Assembly (NCBI GenBank): GCA_963785765.1
Contig: CAWAWM010000002.1
Coordinates: 806,001 to 870,000, forward strand
Length of the DNA stretch: 64,000 nucleotides
Direction of reading: 5' to 3'
Source of the DNA: DATBGO01 sp963785765
GTDB lineage: Bacteria; Actinomycetota; Actinomycetes; Streptosporangiales; Streptosporangiaceae
The position numbers and the translations under genes were made by a program. The notes below the pieces were generated by a model. The model worked only from the letters and a program-made list of their open reading frames with translations. It was not told the DNA's origin and did no database searches. Position 1 is the first letter of the stretch. The number at the start of each line of letters is the position of its first letter. Below are positions 51,719-60,529 of the stretch, in pieces.

Positions 51719-54217
51719 ATGACGCTGACCGACCTGCTGCCGCAGACTGCCGCCCCTGATCCCGTTTTCGATGCCTTCGCGAGCTGGGCTGCGGAGCGGG
51801 GCCTTGAGCTGTACCCGCATCAGGAAGAGGCGCTGATCGAGATCGTGTCGGGTGCGAATGTGATCTTGAGCACGCCGACCGGGTCGGGCAAGAGCCTGGT
51901 CGCTGCGGGGGCGCACTTCGCGGCGCTGGCCCGCGGACGGCGGAGCTTCTACACCGCGCCGATCAAGGCCCTGGTGTCGGAGAAGTTCTTCGCGCTGTGC
52001 GAGATGTTCGGGCCGGACAACATCGGCATGATGACCGGCGACGCCAGCGTCAATGCCACCGCGCCGATCATCTGCTGCACCGCCGAGATCCTGGCCAGCA
52101 TCGCGCTCCGCGAGGGCCTGGACGCTGCGGTCGGCCAGGTCGTGATGGACGAGTTTCACTACTACGCCGACCCGGACCGGGGCTGGGCCTGGCAGGTGCC
52201 GCTCATCGAATTGCCGCAGGCGCAGTTCGTGCTCATGTCGGCGACCCTGGGCGACGTCACCCGTTTCGAAAATGACCTGACCAGGCGGACCGGCCGGCCG
52301 ACCGCCGTCGTCCGGTCGGCGGAGCGCCCGGTGCCCCTGGTCTTCTCCTACGTGCTCACGCCGCTGCACGAAACGCTGGAGGAGCTGCTGGCCACCCGGC
52401 AGGCGCCGGTCTACATCGTGCACTTCACCCAGGCGGCAGCGATCGAGCAGGCGCAGGCACTGATGAGCATCAACGTCTGCACCCGCGCGGAGAAGGACGC
52501 CATCGCCGAGCTGATCGGCAACTTCAGGTTCACCGCGGGCTTCGGCAAGACGCTGTCCCGGCTGGTCAGGCACGGGATCGGGGTCCACCACGCCGGGATG
52601 CTGCCCAGGTACAGGCGGCTGGTCGAGACCCTGGCCCAGGCCGGGCTGCTGAAGGTCATCTGCGGCACCGACACCCTCGGGGTCGGCATCAACGTGCCGA
52701 TCCGCACCGTGGTGTTCACCGCGCTGTCCAAGTACGACGGCAGCACCACCAGGCTGCTGCAGGCCCGCGAGTTCCACCAGATCGCCGGGCGGGCCGGCCG
52801 GGCCGGTTTCGACACCATGGGCTACGTGGTCGTGCAGGCTCCCGAGCACGTGGTGGAGAACGAGCGGGCGCTGGCCAAGGCCGGGGACGACCCGAAGAAG
52901 CGCCGCAAGGTGGTCAGGAAGAAGCCGCAGGCCGGGTTCGTCTCCTGGGGGAAGCCGACCTTCGAGCGGCTGGTGGCCTCGGAGCCTGAGCCGCTCAAGT
53001 CGAGTTTCAAGGTCAGCCACGCGATGCTGCTCGGCGTGATCAGCCGGCCAGGGGACGCGTTCGCGGCGATGCGGCACCTGCTGACCGACAACGACGAGGA
53101 CCCGGCCGCGCAGCGCCGGCACATCCGCCGGGCGTTCGCCATCTACCGCGCGCTGGTGGCCGGCGGGGTGGTCGAGCGGCTGGCCGAGCCCGACGCCGAG
53201 GGGCGCCGCTGGCGGCTGACCGTCGACCTGCAGGACGACTTCGCGCTCAACCAGCCGCTGTCGCCGCTGGCGCTGGCCGCCATCGAGCTGCTGGACCGGG
53301 ACTCGCCGGAGTACCCGCTCGAGGTGCTGTCGATCATCGAGGCGACCCTGGACGACCCGCGCCAGGTGCTGGCCGCGCAGCTGTTCAAGGCCCGTGGCGA
53401 GGCCGTGGCGCAGATGAAGGCCGACGGCATCGAGTACGAAGAACGGCTGGAGCTGCTGGACGAGGTCAGCTACCCGCGGCCGCTGGCCGACCTGCTGGAG
53501 GCCGCCTACAACATGTACCGGCGCGGCCACCCGTGGGTCGCCGACCACGAGCTGCGGCCCAAGTCGGTGGCCAGGGACATGTTCGAGCGGGCCATGACCT
53601 TCGTGGAGTACGTCGGCTACTACGGGCTGGCCAGGTCCGAGGGGCTGGTGCTGCGCTACCTCGCCGACGCGTACAAGGCGCTGCGGCAGACCGTGCCCGA
53701 GGAGGCCAGGACCGAGGAGCTGGCCGACGAGATCGAATGGCTGGGCGAGCTGGTCCGGCAGGTTGACTCCAGCCTGATCGACGAGTGGGAGCGGCTGCGC
53801 AACCCGGCCGAGGTCACGGCCGCCGACCTGGACGATCGGCCGCCGGCGGTGACCGGCAATGTGCGGGCGTTCCGCGTCCTGGTGCGCAACGCGCTGTTCC
53901 GGCGGGTGGAGCTGGCCGCGCTGCGGCGCTACGACGACCTGGGCGAGCTGGACGCCGAGGCGGGCTGGGACGCCGACGCCTGGGCCGACGCGCTGGAGCC
54001 TTATTTCGACGAGCATGACGACATCGGCACCGGAGCGGACGCGCGCGGCCCGGCGATGCTGATCATCTCCCCGGAACCAGGCCGCTGGCTGGTGCGGCAG
54101 ATCTTCGACGACCCGGCCGGCGACCACGACTGGGGGATCAGCGCGGAGATCGACCTGGCCGCCTCGGACGAGGCGGGCGCGGCTGTGGCACGGGTTACCG
54201 ACGTCGGCCAGCTCTAG
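51719..54217 (+). CDS. DEAD/DEAH-box RNA/DNA helicase with DUF3516
   Basis: An 832-residue superfamily-2 helicase of the Ski2/Mtr4-like bacterial branch. Motif I is STPTGSGKSLVAA (51-63), Ia YTAPIKALVSEKF, II VVMDEFHYYADPDRG (144-147 DEFH), III VLMSATLGD; the second RecA domain has VHHAGMLPRYRRLVE, KVICGTDTLGVGINVP and motif VI FHQIAGRAGRAGFDTMGYVV. The C-terminal 350 residues match DUF3516 (FERAMTFVEYVGYYGLARSE, GNVRAFRVLVRNALFRRVEL). The gene is intact and full length. Cellular role in this lineage is unknown; RNA metabolism is plausible. Confidence 0.93.
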   Translation: MTLTDLLPQTAAPDPVFDAFASWAAERGLELYPHQEEALIEIVSGANVILSTPTGSGKSLVAAGAHFAALARGRRSFYTAPIKALVSEKFFALCEMFGPDNIGMMTGDASVNATAPIICCTAEILASIALREGLDAAVGQVVMDEFHYYADPDRGWAWQVPLIELPQAQFVLMSATLGDVTRFENDLTRRTGRPTAVVRSAERPVPLVFSYVLTPLHETLEELLATRQAPVYIVHFTQAAAIEQAQALMSINVCTRAEKDAIAELIGNFRFTAGFGKTLSRLVRHGIGVHHAGMLPRYRRLVETLAQAGLLKVICGTDTLGVGINVPIRTVVFTALSKYDGSTTRLLQAREFHQIAGRAGRAGFDTMGYVVVQAPEHVVENERALAKAGDDPKKRRKVVRKKPQAGFVSWGKPTFERLVASEPEPLKSSFKVSHAMLLGVISRPGDAFAAMRHLLTDNDEDPAAQRRHIRRAFAIYRALVAGGVVERLAEPDAEGRRWRLTVDLQDDFALNQPLSPLALAAIELLDRDSPEYPLEVLSIIEATLDDPRQVLAAQLFKARGEAVAQMKADGIEYEERLELLDEVSYPRPLADLLEAAYNMYRRGHPWVADHELRPKSVARDMFERAMTFVEYVGYYGLARSEGLVLRYLADAYKALRQTVPEEARTEELADEIEWLGELVRQVDSSLIDEWERLRNPAEVTAADLDDRPPAVTGNVRAFRVLVRNALFRRVELAALRRYDDLGELDAEAGWDADAWADALEPYFDEHDDIGTGADARGPAMLIISPEPGRWLVRQIFDDPAGDHDWGISAEIDLAASDEAGAAVARVTDVGQL

Positions 54218-54302
54218 CCGCTGAGCCCCGGACCGCCACGGTCATGAGCGGGCGGTCGCGGACGGCCGCGGGCAGCTGGCGAGGCCGCCCTGGTCAGCGG
54301 CT
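54216..54302. other. Convergent 3' region with inverted repeats
   Basis: AGCCGCTGA (54216-54224) and TCAGCGGCT (54294-54302) are inverted copies at the ends of two converging genes, with a small GACCG-CCA-CGGTC hairpin at 54231-54243 between them. A bidirectional termination role is possible but unproven. Confidence 0.35.
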
Positions 54303-55265
54303 GAACCTGGCCCGGGCCACCCGGGCCAGCGCGGCCGGTCCGGTGATCGGCCGGAATCGCGCCGACGCGGCCCGCAGCACCTCGTACTGCTCATCGGTCA
54401 GGTCGATCTCCGCCGCGGCGACATTGCTCTCCAGCTGCTCGACGCTGGACGCGCCGGGGATCGCGGTCACCGCCGGGTGCCTGATCACCCAGGCCAGCGC
54501 GATCTGTGCCGGGGTGACCGAGTGCGCGCTGGCCACCTCGCGGAGCGTCGCGATCAGGTCCCCGGCCCGCTCGAGGTTCTCCGGCAGGAAGAGCGGGTTG
54601 GCGGCGCGGACCCGGTTCACCGGCCGGTTGGCCCGGTGATAGCTGCCCGACAGCAGCCCCTGCTCCAGCGGGCTGTAGGCAATCACGATCCGGCCCTGCT
54701 CCTGCGCGAACGGCAGCAGGTCCTGCTCCGGCGAGCGGGTGACGAGGCTGTAGCGGACCTGGTTGCTCAGCACCCGGCTGCCCAGCGCGTCCTCGGCCTG
54801 CCGCCAGCGCTGCAGGGAGTAGTTGCTGACGCCGACCTCGCCGACCAGGCCGACGCGCTGCAGCGCCCGCATGCCGCGCATGATCGTGCCGTCGCGGATC
54901 ACCGGATTGGGCTGGTGCACCTGGTACAGATCGAGCCGTCTGGCCCCGAGACGGTTCGCGCTGGCCACGGCGCGCTGCTCGACAACCGGGCTGACCGGGA
55001 GCAGCGGGAAGAGCTTGGTGGCCAGGAAGATCGACTCCAGGTCCGCGCCGAGTGCCTCGCCCAGGATCCGCTCGCTGCGCCCGAAACCGTAGAGCTCGGC
55101 GGTGTCGAACAGGGTGACTCCGAGCTCCAGCGCCCGGCGGACGATGGCGTGCGCGCCCTGCTCAGCGTAGGGCTGGCCGTATCCCCACTCCCTGGAACCG
55201 AACTGCCAGGTGCCCAGGCCGATTTTGGAAATCTTGGTGGGCGTGTCGATATCCAGATATCGCAT
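54294..55265 (-). CDS. Aldo/keto reductase
   Basis: NADPH-dependent oxidoreductase of 323 residues with a TIM-barrel fold. The catalytic tetrad is visible: Asp and Tyr in TLFDTAELYGFGRSE, Lys in IFLATKLFPLLP, His in RLDLYQVHQPNPVI. Cofactor-binding segments are IVIAYSPLEQGLLSGSYH and TPAQIALAWVIRHPAVTAIP followed by GASSVEQLESNV. The ATG lies at the window position expected from family alignments (MRYLDIDTPTKISKIGLGTW). Divergent from the phytoene-desaturase-like gene by 205 nt; a functional link is possible but not shown. Confidence 0.93.
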   Translation of the reverse strand: MRYLDIDTPTKISKIGLGTWQFGSREWGYGQPYAEQGAHAIVRRALELGVTLFDTAELYGFGRSERILGEALGADLESIFLATKLFPLLPVSPVVEQRAVASANRLGARRLDLYQVHQPNPVIRDGTIMRGMRALQRVGLVGEVGVSNYSLQRWRQAEDALGSRVLSNQVRYSLVTRSPEQDLLPFAQEQGRIVIAYSPLEQGLLSGSYHRANRPVNRVRAANPLFLPENLERAGDLIATLREVASAHSVTPAQIALAWVIRHPAVTAIPGASSVEQLESNVAAAEIDLTDEQYEVLRAASARFRPITGPAALARVARARFSR

Positions 55266-55470
55266 GGTTCTAGTGTCCGCCCCGGCGTGGCGGCGGTGCG
55301 CCGCGGGCCGGGCTTAAGCAGCCGCAGTTGTCCGCATTGCACCAAGGCATCCTTAGACGAGGGCGCGACCGGAGGGCGGGCGGCGCGGTTCCGGCCGATC
55401 AGCTGGCCGGCCGTGGCCTGGCCGCCCCGGCGGGCCGGGTTTTCCGCGCGCGGAGAAGGGATGGCGGTGC

Positions 55471-57108
55471 ATGACGGCTAGCCGGGATGTGGTGATCATC
55501 GGTGGCGGGCACAACGGCCTGGTGGCGGCCGCCTATCTGGCGCGCAGCGGGCTGAGCACCCTGGTCTGCGAGCGACGTGAGGTGCTCGGCGGCGCCGCGG
55601 TGAGCGAATACCCGTTCGGGCCCGACTACACCGTGACCTCGTTGTCGTACGTGGTGTCCTTGCTCCCGCCCGCGCTGGTCAGCGATCTGCAGCTGGCCAG
55701 GCACGGCTATCACGTGTTCCCGCAGGGGCCGTATTTCGCGCCCCGGGCCGACGGACGATACCTGCGGCTGCCGCACGACCCGGCGCAGCGGCACGCCGAG
55801 ATCGCCAAGTTCTCGGCGCGTGACGCCGCCGCCTACGACGAGTATGCAGCGCACCTGGCCGGCCTCGGCGCGATCCTCGGGCCGATGCTCAGCGAGATTC
55901 CGCCGCGGCTCGGCTCCCGGCGGCCGCCGGACCTGTGGCGGCAGGGCCTGCTGCTGCGGCACCTGCGCAAGCTGGACGTGCGCGGCACCGTCGATGTCAC
56001 CAGGCTGCTCACCGGGAGCATCGCCGACCTGATCGAGCGGTACTTCGCCAGCGACGCGCTGCTCGGCCTGCTGTCGGTGTCCGGGGTGATCGGGACCTGG
56101 GCCGGGCCCCGGTCGGCGGGCACCGGCTACGTGATGCTGCACCACCACATCGGCGGGGTCGACGGGCAGGCCGGCAGCTGGGGGTTCCCGCGCGGCGGGA
56201 TGGGCGGGGTCAGCGCGGCGCTGGCCAGCGCCGCCCGCTCGTTCGGCGCTGAGCTGCGGACCGGCGCGGAGGTCGCGAAGATCAGGACCAGCGCGGGCCA
56301 GGTGACCGGCGTGACCCTGGCCAGCGGCGACGAGGTGAACGCGGCCACCGTGATCACGACGGCGCACCCGCAGATCTCGTTCTTGCGGCTGCTGGACCCC
56401 GCGGTCCTGCCGCCCGGGTTCCTGGCGGACATCCGCGGCTGGCAGACGCGCAGCGGCACCGTGAAGATCAACCTGGCGCTGGACAGGCTGCCGGTGTTCG
56501 CCAGCCATCCGGGATTCGACCCGCAGGTGCACGGCGGCACGATCGTGCTGGCCGAGAGCCTCGACGACATCGAGAACGCCTACCAGCAGGCCGTGGCGGG
56601 GACGCCCGCGCAGGCGCCGTTCGCCGACATCTGCATCCCGAGCGTATTCGACGACTCGCTGGCCCCGCCGGGCCAGCATGTCATGTCGATGTTCACGCAA
56701 TGGGTGCCGCATACCTACGCGGGCCAGCCCGACGAGGCGGCGCTGGCCGGCTACGCGGACCGGGCCATCGCCCGGACGGAGACGGTCGCGCCTGGCTTCA
56801 CCGACTCGGTGCTGCACCGGCAGGTGATCGGCCCGCATCAGATGCAGGAGGAGTACGGGCTGGTCGGCGGCAACATCTTCCACGGCGAACTCAGCCTGGG
56901 GCAGATGTTCCACGCCAGGCCGGCTGCGGGTTACGCCGACCTGCGCACCCCGGTGCGCGGGCTCTACCAGGCCGGGTCGGCGACCCACGGCGGCGGCGGC
57001 GTGACCGGCATTCCTGGCCGCAACGTGGTCCGCCAGATCGCCGCGGACCGGCGGGCCGCCCGCTGGCGCCGCTCCCGGCCGGGCAGTGCCGCCGGATCAG
57101 CCCGCTAG
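55471..57108 (+). CDS. FAD-dependent oxidoreductase, phytoene desaturase-like
   Basis: A 545-residue flavoprotein. The N-terminal dinucleotide fold is DVVIIGGGHNGLVAAAYLAR with LVCERREVLGGAAV. The middle has GFPRGGMGGVSAALASAARS and FGAELRTGAEVAKIRTSAG; the C-terminal FAD motif is GLYQAGSATHGGGGVTGIPG followed by RNVVRQI. This matches the CrtI/pyridine nucleotide-disulphide-like (PDS5/RETSAT-type) group. No carotenoid genes (crtB, crtE) are nearby, so carotenoid desaturation is doubtful; the substrate is unknown. Confidence 0.88.
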   Translation: MTASRDVVIIGGGHNGLVAAAYLARSGLSTLVCERREVLGGAAVSEYPFGPDYTVTSLSYVVSLLPPALVSDLQLARHGYHVFPQGPYFAPRADGRYLRLPHDPAQRHAEIAKFSARDAAAYDEYAAHLAGLGAILGPMLSEIPPRLGSRRPPDLWRQGLLLRHLRKLDVRGTVDVTRLLTGSIADLIERYFASDALLGLLSVSGVIGTWAGPRSAGTGYVMLHHHIGGVDGQAGSWGFPRGGMGGVSAALASAARSFGAELRTGAEVAKIRTSAGQVTGVTLASGDEVNAATVITTAHPQISFLRLLDPAVLPPGFLADIRGWQTRSGTVKINLALDRLPVFASHPGFDPQVHGGTIVLAESLDDIENAYQQAVAGTPAQAPFADICIPSVFDDSLAPPGQHVMSMFTQWVPHTYAGQPDEAALAGYADRAIARTETVAPGFTDSVLHRQVIGPHQMQEEYGLVGGNIFHGELSLGQMFHARPAAGYADLRTPVRGLYQAGSATHGGGGVTGIPGRNVVRQIAADRRAARWRRSRPGSAAGSAR

Positions 57109-57126
57109 CCGCCGCGCCGGTCAGAC

Positions 57127-57162
57127 CTGAGGTCCCCGGACCTCGTCCGGGGGGACCTTCAG
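57127..57162 (+). terminator. Stable GC hairpin after the oxidoreductase gene
   Basis: CTGAGGTCCCCGGAC (57127-57141) pairs with GTCCGGGGGGACCTTCAG (57145-57162) across a 3-nt loop, with a two-base bulge and one mismatch. It lies 18 nt after the stop codon, the right place for a terminator. Confidence 0.65.
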
Positions 57163-57238
57163 CACTGCGGCACTGGCCGCTCCCGGGGTAATGGTGATGC
57201 TGGCACCTTCGTCTGGACTGGAAGGGAGGTGCGGAGAA

Positions 57239-57670
57239 ATGAGGCTGACCTGGAAGGACGTTGTCACCACCGTTGCCATGGTGGTGATCGTCGCGGCGTA
57301 TGTGGAATTCCTCGGCGGGACGAGGCTCTGGCTGATCTCCAGCGCCCGAGGCACGGCCTGCGCCGTGCTGGTGCTCGGCATCGTGGGCGGCTGCGCCCTC
57401 AGTTCTGCTGCTGACCTGTACACCGGCCCGCAGTCACGCTCGACGCAGGCTTTTGCGGCGCTCGCGACGCTGGGCGGCATCATTGCCCTGGTCGCCGCTG
57501 TGGCCGCGGTGATCACCGGCAGCACCGTCGCGCTGGCGATCCTCGTCGCCGCCACGATCGCGCTCTGGCTTATCGCGACGATGCGGCATGCGCTCCCGGC
57601 TCCGGCCCAGCCGATGCGCGACCGTGACACCCATGAGGTCCTGGATCCGGAGCAAGCGAAAAGGCCCTAG
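57239..57670 (+). CDS. Small membrane protein, unknown
   Basis: ATG 57239 directly follows GGAGAA, with GGGAGG further upstream. The 143 residues have four hydrophobic segments: VVTTVAMVVIVAAYVEFLGG, GTACAVLVLGIVGGCALSSA, AFAALATLGGIIALVAAVAA and VALAILVAATIALWLIATMR. The C-terminus is polar (DTHEVLDPEQAKRP). Proteins of this type are common in actinomycetes; no function is assigned. It is convergent with the STAS gene. Confidence 0.75.
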   Translation: MRLTWKDVVTTVAMVVIVAAYVEFLGGTRLWLISSARGTACAVLVLGIVGGCALSSAADLYTGPQSRSTQAFAALATLGGIIALVAAVAAVITGSTVALAILVAATIALWLIATMRHALPAPAQPMRDRDTHEVLDPEQAKRP

Positions 57671-57754
57671 CTGCAGCAGGCCGACGGCATCAGGTTGGCA
57701 GCACCAGGGCAGCAGGCCGGCGGCAGCCTCCCCGCCAGTCTCCCGGGCCAGGTG

Positions 57755-58279
57755 CTACAGCGGGCCTCGGTCAACCGCGGAACGAGACCCGGCGGCGGCC
57801 GACCGGCTGAGGGTGATCGGACGGGCGAACGCGAGGGCCTTGCCGCGTGGCCGGCTGCCCGCCATCGGGGCCTGATCGGGCGGGGGCCTGACCTTGCGCG
57901 GTCGGCTGGGCTCCGCAATCACCAGGCCGGGCGCGCAGTCCCAGCCGAGGATGCGCAGGATGGTGGTCAGGTGCTCGGGGACCTCGTGCAGGACGACCAG
58001 CCGGGCGGCGTCGCTGCTGGATCCGGTCAGCAGGATGATGGCCCGCAGGCCGGCGAGTTCGCAGGAGATCACGTCGCGCAGGCTGATGTGGATCTCCTGC
58101 TGCCCGGCGGTGAGGTTGCTGAGCGCGGTCACCAGGCCGGTGCGGTTGTGCTCGTTGATCACGCCCGCTATGGCCAGGACGGGGCGTCGGCCACCGCGGG
58201 TGATCCGCAGCCGTCCGTCGTCATAGGCGGTGCGGCCCGGCCTGCGAAGGCGGGGCGGGATGCGCGCTGAGTCGGCCAA
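57755..58279 (-). CDS. STAS domain protein (anti-sigma-factor-antagonist-like)
   Basis: A 174-residue protein. Residues 20-120 form a STAS fold: DGRLRITRGGRRPVLAIAGV, INEHNRTGLVTALSNLTAGQ, EIHISLRDVISCELAGLRAI and ILLTGSSSDAARLVVLHEVP with EHLTTILRILGWD. The phospho-site Ser usually found in DxSG of anti-anti-sigma factors is replaced here by ISCELAG (Cys/Glu), so regulation by a standard anti-sigma kinase is doubtful. The last 50 residues are a basic Pro/Arg-rich tail. It is divergent from the MerR-receiver and KaiC-like genes across 224 nt. Confidence 0.78.
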   Translation of the reverse strand: MADSARIPPRLRRPGRTAYDDGRLRITRGGRRPVLAIAGVINEHNRTGLVTALSNLTAGQQEIHISLRDVISCELAGLRAIILLTGSSSDAARLVVLHEVPEHLTTILRILGWDCAPGLVIAEPSRPRKVRPPPDQAPMAGSRPRGKALAFARPITLSRSAAAGSRSAVDRGPL

Positions 58280-58503
58280 GGTTCTGCAACCTCTCCTCAG
58301 ATATCCTTTCCGGCCCTCCCGGTGCTGGTTATGCTAGCTGAATATGAGGTGTTGAACAAGGCTTGCATAGCCTCTGAAGAGGGTATTGAAGGGGCTCTGC
58401 AGGATGGGGGCAAGGCGCGGGCCCGAGCGGGCCGGCGGCCGGAACGACCACCGCCGGTGCTGCGAGCCTGGGTGACGCCCTGACGGGTAGATAGGATCCG
58501 CAA

Positions 58504-59160
58504 GTGGAGAAAAGTGGCCGCGCGCTCTACAGCATCAGCGCCGTCGGCCGCATGGTCGGCCTCCCCGTCGCCACGATCAGGACCTGGGAAGACCGGTACG
58601 GGCTCGTGGTCCCGGACCGGAATAGGAGCGGTCACCGGCTGTACAGCCGCGCTCAGGTCGAACAGCTCAGATTCGTCACGGCCCGGATGGCGGCGGGCCT
58701 CGCCGCCGCTGACGCGCATCGGCTGCTGGCCGAACAGCTGGACAGCGGCCTGCCGGTGGCCGCGGAAGCGGGCCGGGACCGGATCCTCATCCTGCTGGCC
58801 GAGCCTGACCCGTATGCCGCCGACTATCAGGAGTACTTCCTGAAGACCGAGGGATTCGAGGTCGAGATGGCGCTGAGCGAGGAAACGGCCAGGAAGTCAC
58901 TGGAGGAGAGGTCGCCCTCGCTGGCCGTGATCGAGCTGCTCATCTCGGGCGGCTCAGGATTGAGCCTCTGCAGGTATGTCAAGGAAACCGAGGATGTCCC
59001 GGTGGTCGCGGTGTCCGTCCTGGAGTGCCGCGACGAGGCGATGGAGGCGGGCGCCGACGCCTTCTTGCTGAAGCCACTGGATCCGCTGCAGCTCGCGTCG
59101 ACCATCAGGGACCTGCTGGGCCTGAGTGCCTTCCTGCACGCCCCGCCGAAGGCCTGGTGA
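58504..59160 (+). CDS. MerR helix-turn-helix fused to a degenerate receiver domain
   Basis: Residues 8-75 form a MerR DNA-binding domain (ALYSISAVGRMVGLPVATIR, TWEDRYGLVVPDRNRSGHRL, YSRAQVEQLRFV). Residues 93-208 form a response-regulator receiver: RILILLAEPDPYAADYQEYF, then PSLAVIELLISGGSGLSLCR, VPVVAVSVLE and ADAFLLKPLDPLQLASTIRD. The phosphoacceptor Asp is Glu144; the second acidic pocket residue is Pro101, while Lys190 and Ser171 remain. It therefore probably cannot be phosphorylated in the usual way and may be constitutively active or ligand-controlled. There is no C-terminal output domain, so DNA binding is the output. GTG start. Its TGA shares one base with the next ATG. Confidence 0.9.
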   Translation: MEKSGRALYSISAVGRMVGLPVATIRTWEDRYGLVVPDRNRSGHRLYSRAQVEQLRFVTARMAAGLAAADAHRLLAEQLDSGLPVAAEAGRDRILILLAEPDPYAADYQEYFLKTEGFEVEMALSEETARKSLEERSPSLAVIELLISGGSGLSLCRYVKETEDVPVVAVSVLECRDEAMEAGADAFLLKPLDPLQLASTIRDLLGLSAFLHAPPKAW

Positions 59161-60524
59161 TGAGCCCGCGGCTGCTGAGCGGTCACGAGCCGCTCGACAC
59201 GGTCCTCGGCGGCGGCCTGCCGGCCAATGCCATCAGCCTCATCATGGGCCGCCCCGGCAGCGGCAAGACGATCCTCGCCCAGCAGTACGTCTTCCAGAAC
59301 GCGACGCCGAAGCGGCCGGTCGTCTACTTCTCGACGGTCTCCGAGCCGCTGGAGAAAATCGTCAGGTTCGGCCAGAAACTGAATTTCTTCGATCGCACCG
59401 CGATCGGAACCTCGGTGTTCTACGAGGATCTCGGCGGGACGGTCAACCAGCATGGCCTCACCGGCGCCACCGAGCAGATCTCGGCCGCGATCAAGGAGCG
59501 CCGGCCGGGGCTCATCGTGATCGACAGCTTCAAGGCACTGCACGCATTCGCGGATGACTCGGCCCAGTTCCGGCGGTTCCTGCACGAGCTGGCCGGGCGG
59601 CTGAGCGCGTTCCCGACCGCCTCGATCTGGGTCGGGGAATACGAGGACGCCGAGATCAGCTCGAGCGCGGAGTTCGCCGTGGCGGACGCGATACTCGAGC
59701 TGACCACGGCCAGGTCCGGCTTGCGGGCCGGGCGGACCCTGGAGGTCAGGAAGCTCAGGGGCAGCGGCTTCTGGTCCGGCGTGCACGCCTACCGGATCAG
59801 TGCGGACGGGCTGCGGCTGTTCCCCCGGCTCGCCGACGCGCCCCTGGAGGAGGACTACCAGCAGAGCGGCGTGCGGGCCTCATCGGGGATACCGGCCCTC
59901 GATGAGATGCTGGCGGACGGCTACTGGCCGGGCGCCTCCACCCTGCTGGCCGGCCCCACGGGCTCAGGAAAAACCCTCATGGGGCTGCATTTCATCTTCA
60001 ACGGCGTACGCCAGGAGGAGCCGGGAGTCATCGCCACGCTGCAGGAGAATACGACGCAGCTGGAGCGGGTCGTGCAAGGTTTCGGATGGTCGCTGAATGA
60101 GCCCGGCGTGGAGGTGATGTACCGATCGCCCGTCGATATCTATATCGACGAATGGGCCTACGAGCTGCTCGATACGGTGCGGCGGACCGGAGCCAGGCGG
60201 GTCCTGATCGACAGCCTCATCGATCTTCGTTCGGGCGGCGTCGATGGAACCAGGTTCCGGGAATTCATCTACTCCCTTATGCAGCGCTTCGCGAAGCTGG
60301 GCGTCAGCACCATGCTGACCTTCGAGATCGCGGACCTCTTCGGCGCCGAGCGGCTCTCCGGCGACGCCGTCTCGCCGTTGTCGGACAACGTCGTCCTGCT
60401 GAGCTATCTGCGCGACGAGGGATTGCTCAAGCGGACGATGACCGTGGTCAAAACGCGGGCCAGCCGTCACGATCCGGCCGTCAGGCAGTTCGTCATCGGC
60501 CCGCACGGCATCGTGCTCGAATGA
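59160..60524 (+). CDS. KaiC-like double RecA-fold ATPase
   Basis: A 454-residue protein with two KaiC-type domains. Domain 1: LSGHEPLDTVLGGGLPANAI, Walker A MGRPGSGKTILAQQ (30-37 core), Walker B RPGLIVIDSFKAL (Asp122). Domain 2: SGIPALDEMLADGYWPGAST, Walker A AGPTGSGKTLMGLH (265-272 core), Walker B ARRVLIDSLIDL (Asp351). Where cyanobacterial KaiC has autophosphorylated Ser431-Thr432, this protein has AVSPLSDNVVLL (Ser405, Pro406), so one site is lost. The start ATG overlaps the MerR-receiver stop by one base, indicating coupled expression and probable joint function. No KaiA or KaiB is seen. Circadian function should not be assumed; regulatory RAD55-like ATPases of this kind are widespread. 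Confidence 0.9.
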   Translation: MSPRLLSGHEPLDTVLGGGLPANAISLIMGRPGSGKTILAQQYVFQNATPKRPVVYFSTVSEPLEKIVRFGQKLNFFDRTAIGTSVFYEDLGGTVNQHGLTGATEQISAAIKERRPGLIVIDSFKALHAFADDSAQFRRFLHELAGRLSAFPTASIWVGEYEDAEISSSAEFAVADAILELTTARSGLRAGRTLEVRKLRGSGFWSGVHAYRISADGLRLFPRLADAPLEEDYQQSGVRASSGIPALDEMLADGYWPGASTLLAGPTGSGKTLMGLHFIFNGVRQEEPGVIATLQENTTQLERVVQGFGWSLNEPGVEVMYRSPVDIYIDEWAYELLDTVRRTGARRVLIDSLIDLRSGGVDGTRFREFIYSLMQRFAKLGVSTMLTFEIADLFGAERLSGDAVSPLSDNVVLLSYLRDEGLLKRTMTVVKTRASRHDPAVRQFVIGPHGIVLE

Positions 60525-60529
60525 GCGGC

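Noticed and set aside
51497..54127. Very long open frame antisense to the DUF3516 helicase
   Set aside because: It mirrors the helicase gene, is rich in Arg/Gly/Pro/His and has no recognisable motif; long antisense frames are expected at this GC content.
59160..60524. Circadian clock kaiC
   Set aside because: No kaiA or kaiB nearby and one of the two autophosphorylation positions is Pro; KaiC-like regulatory ATPases are widespread in non-circadian bacteria.
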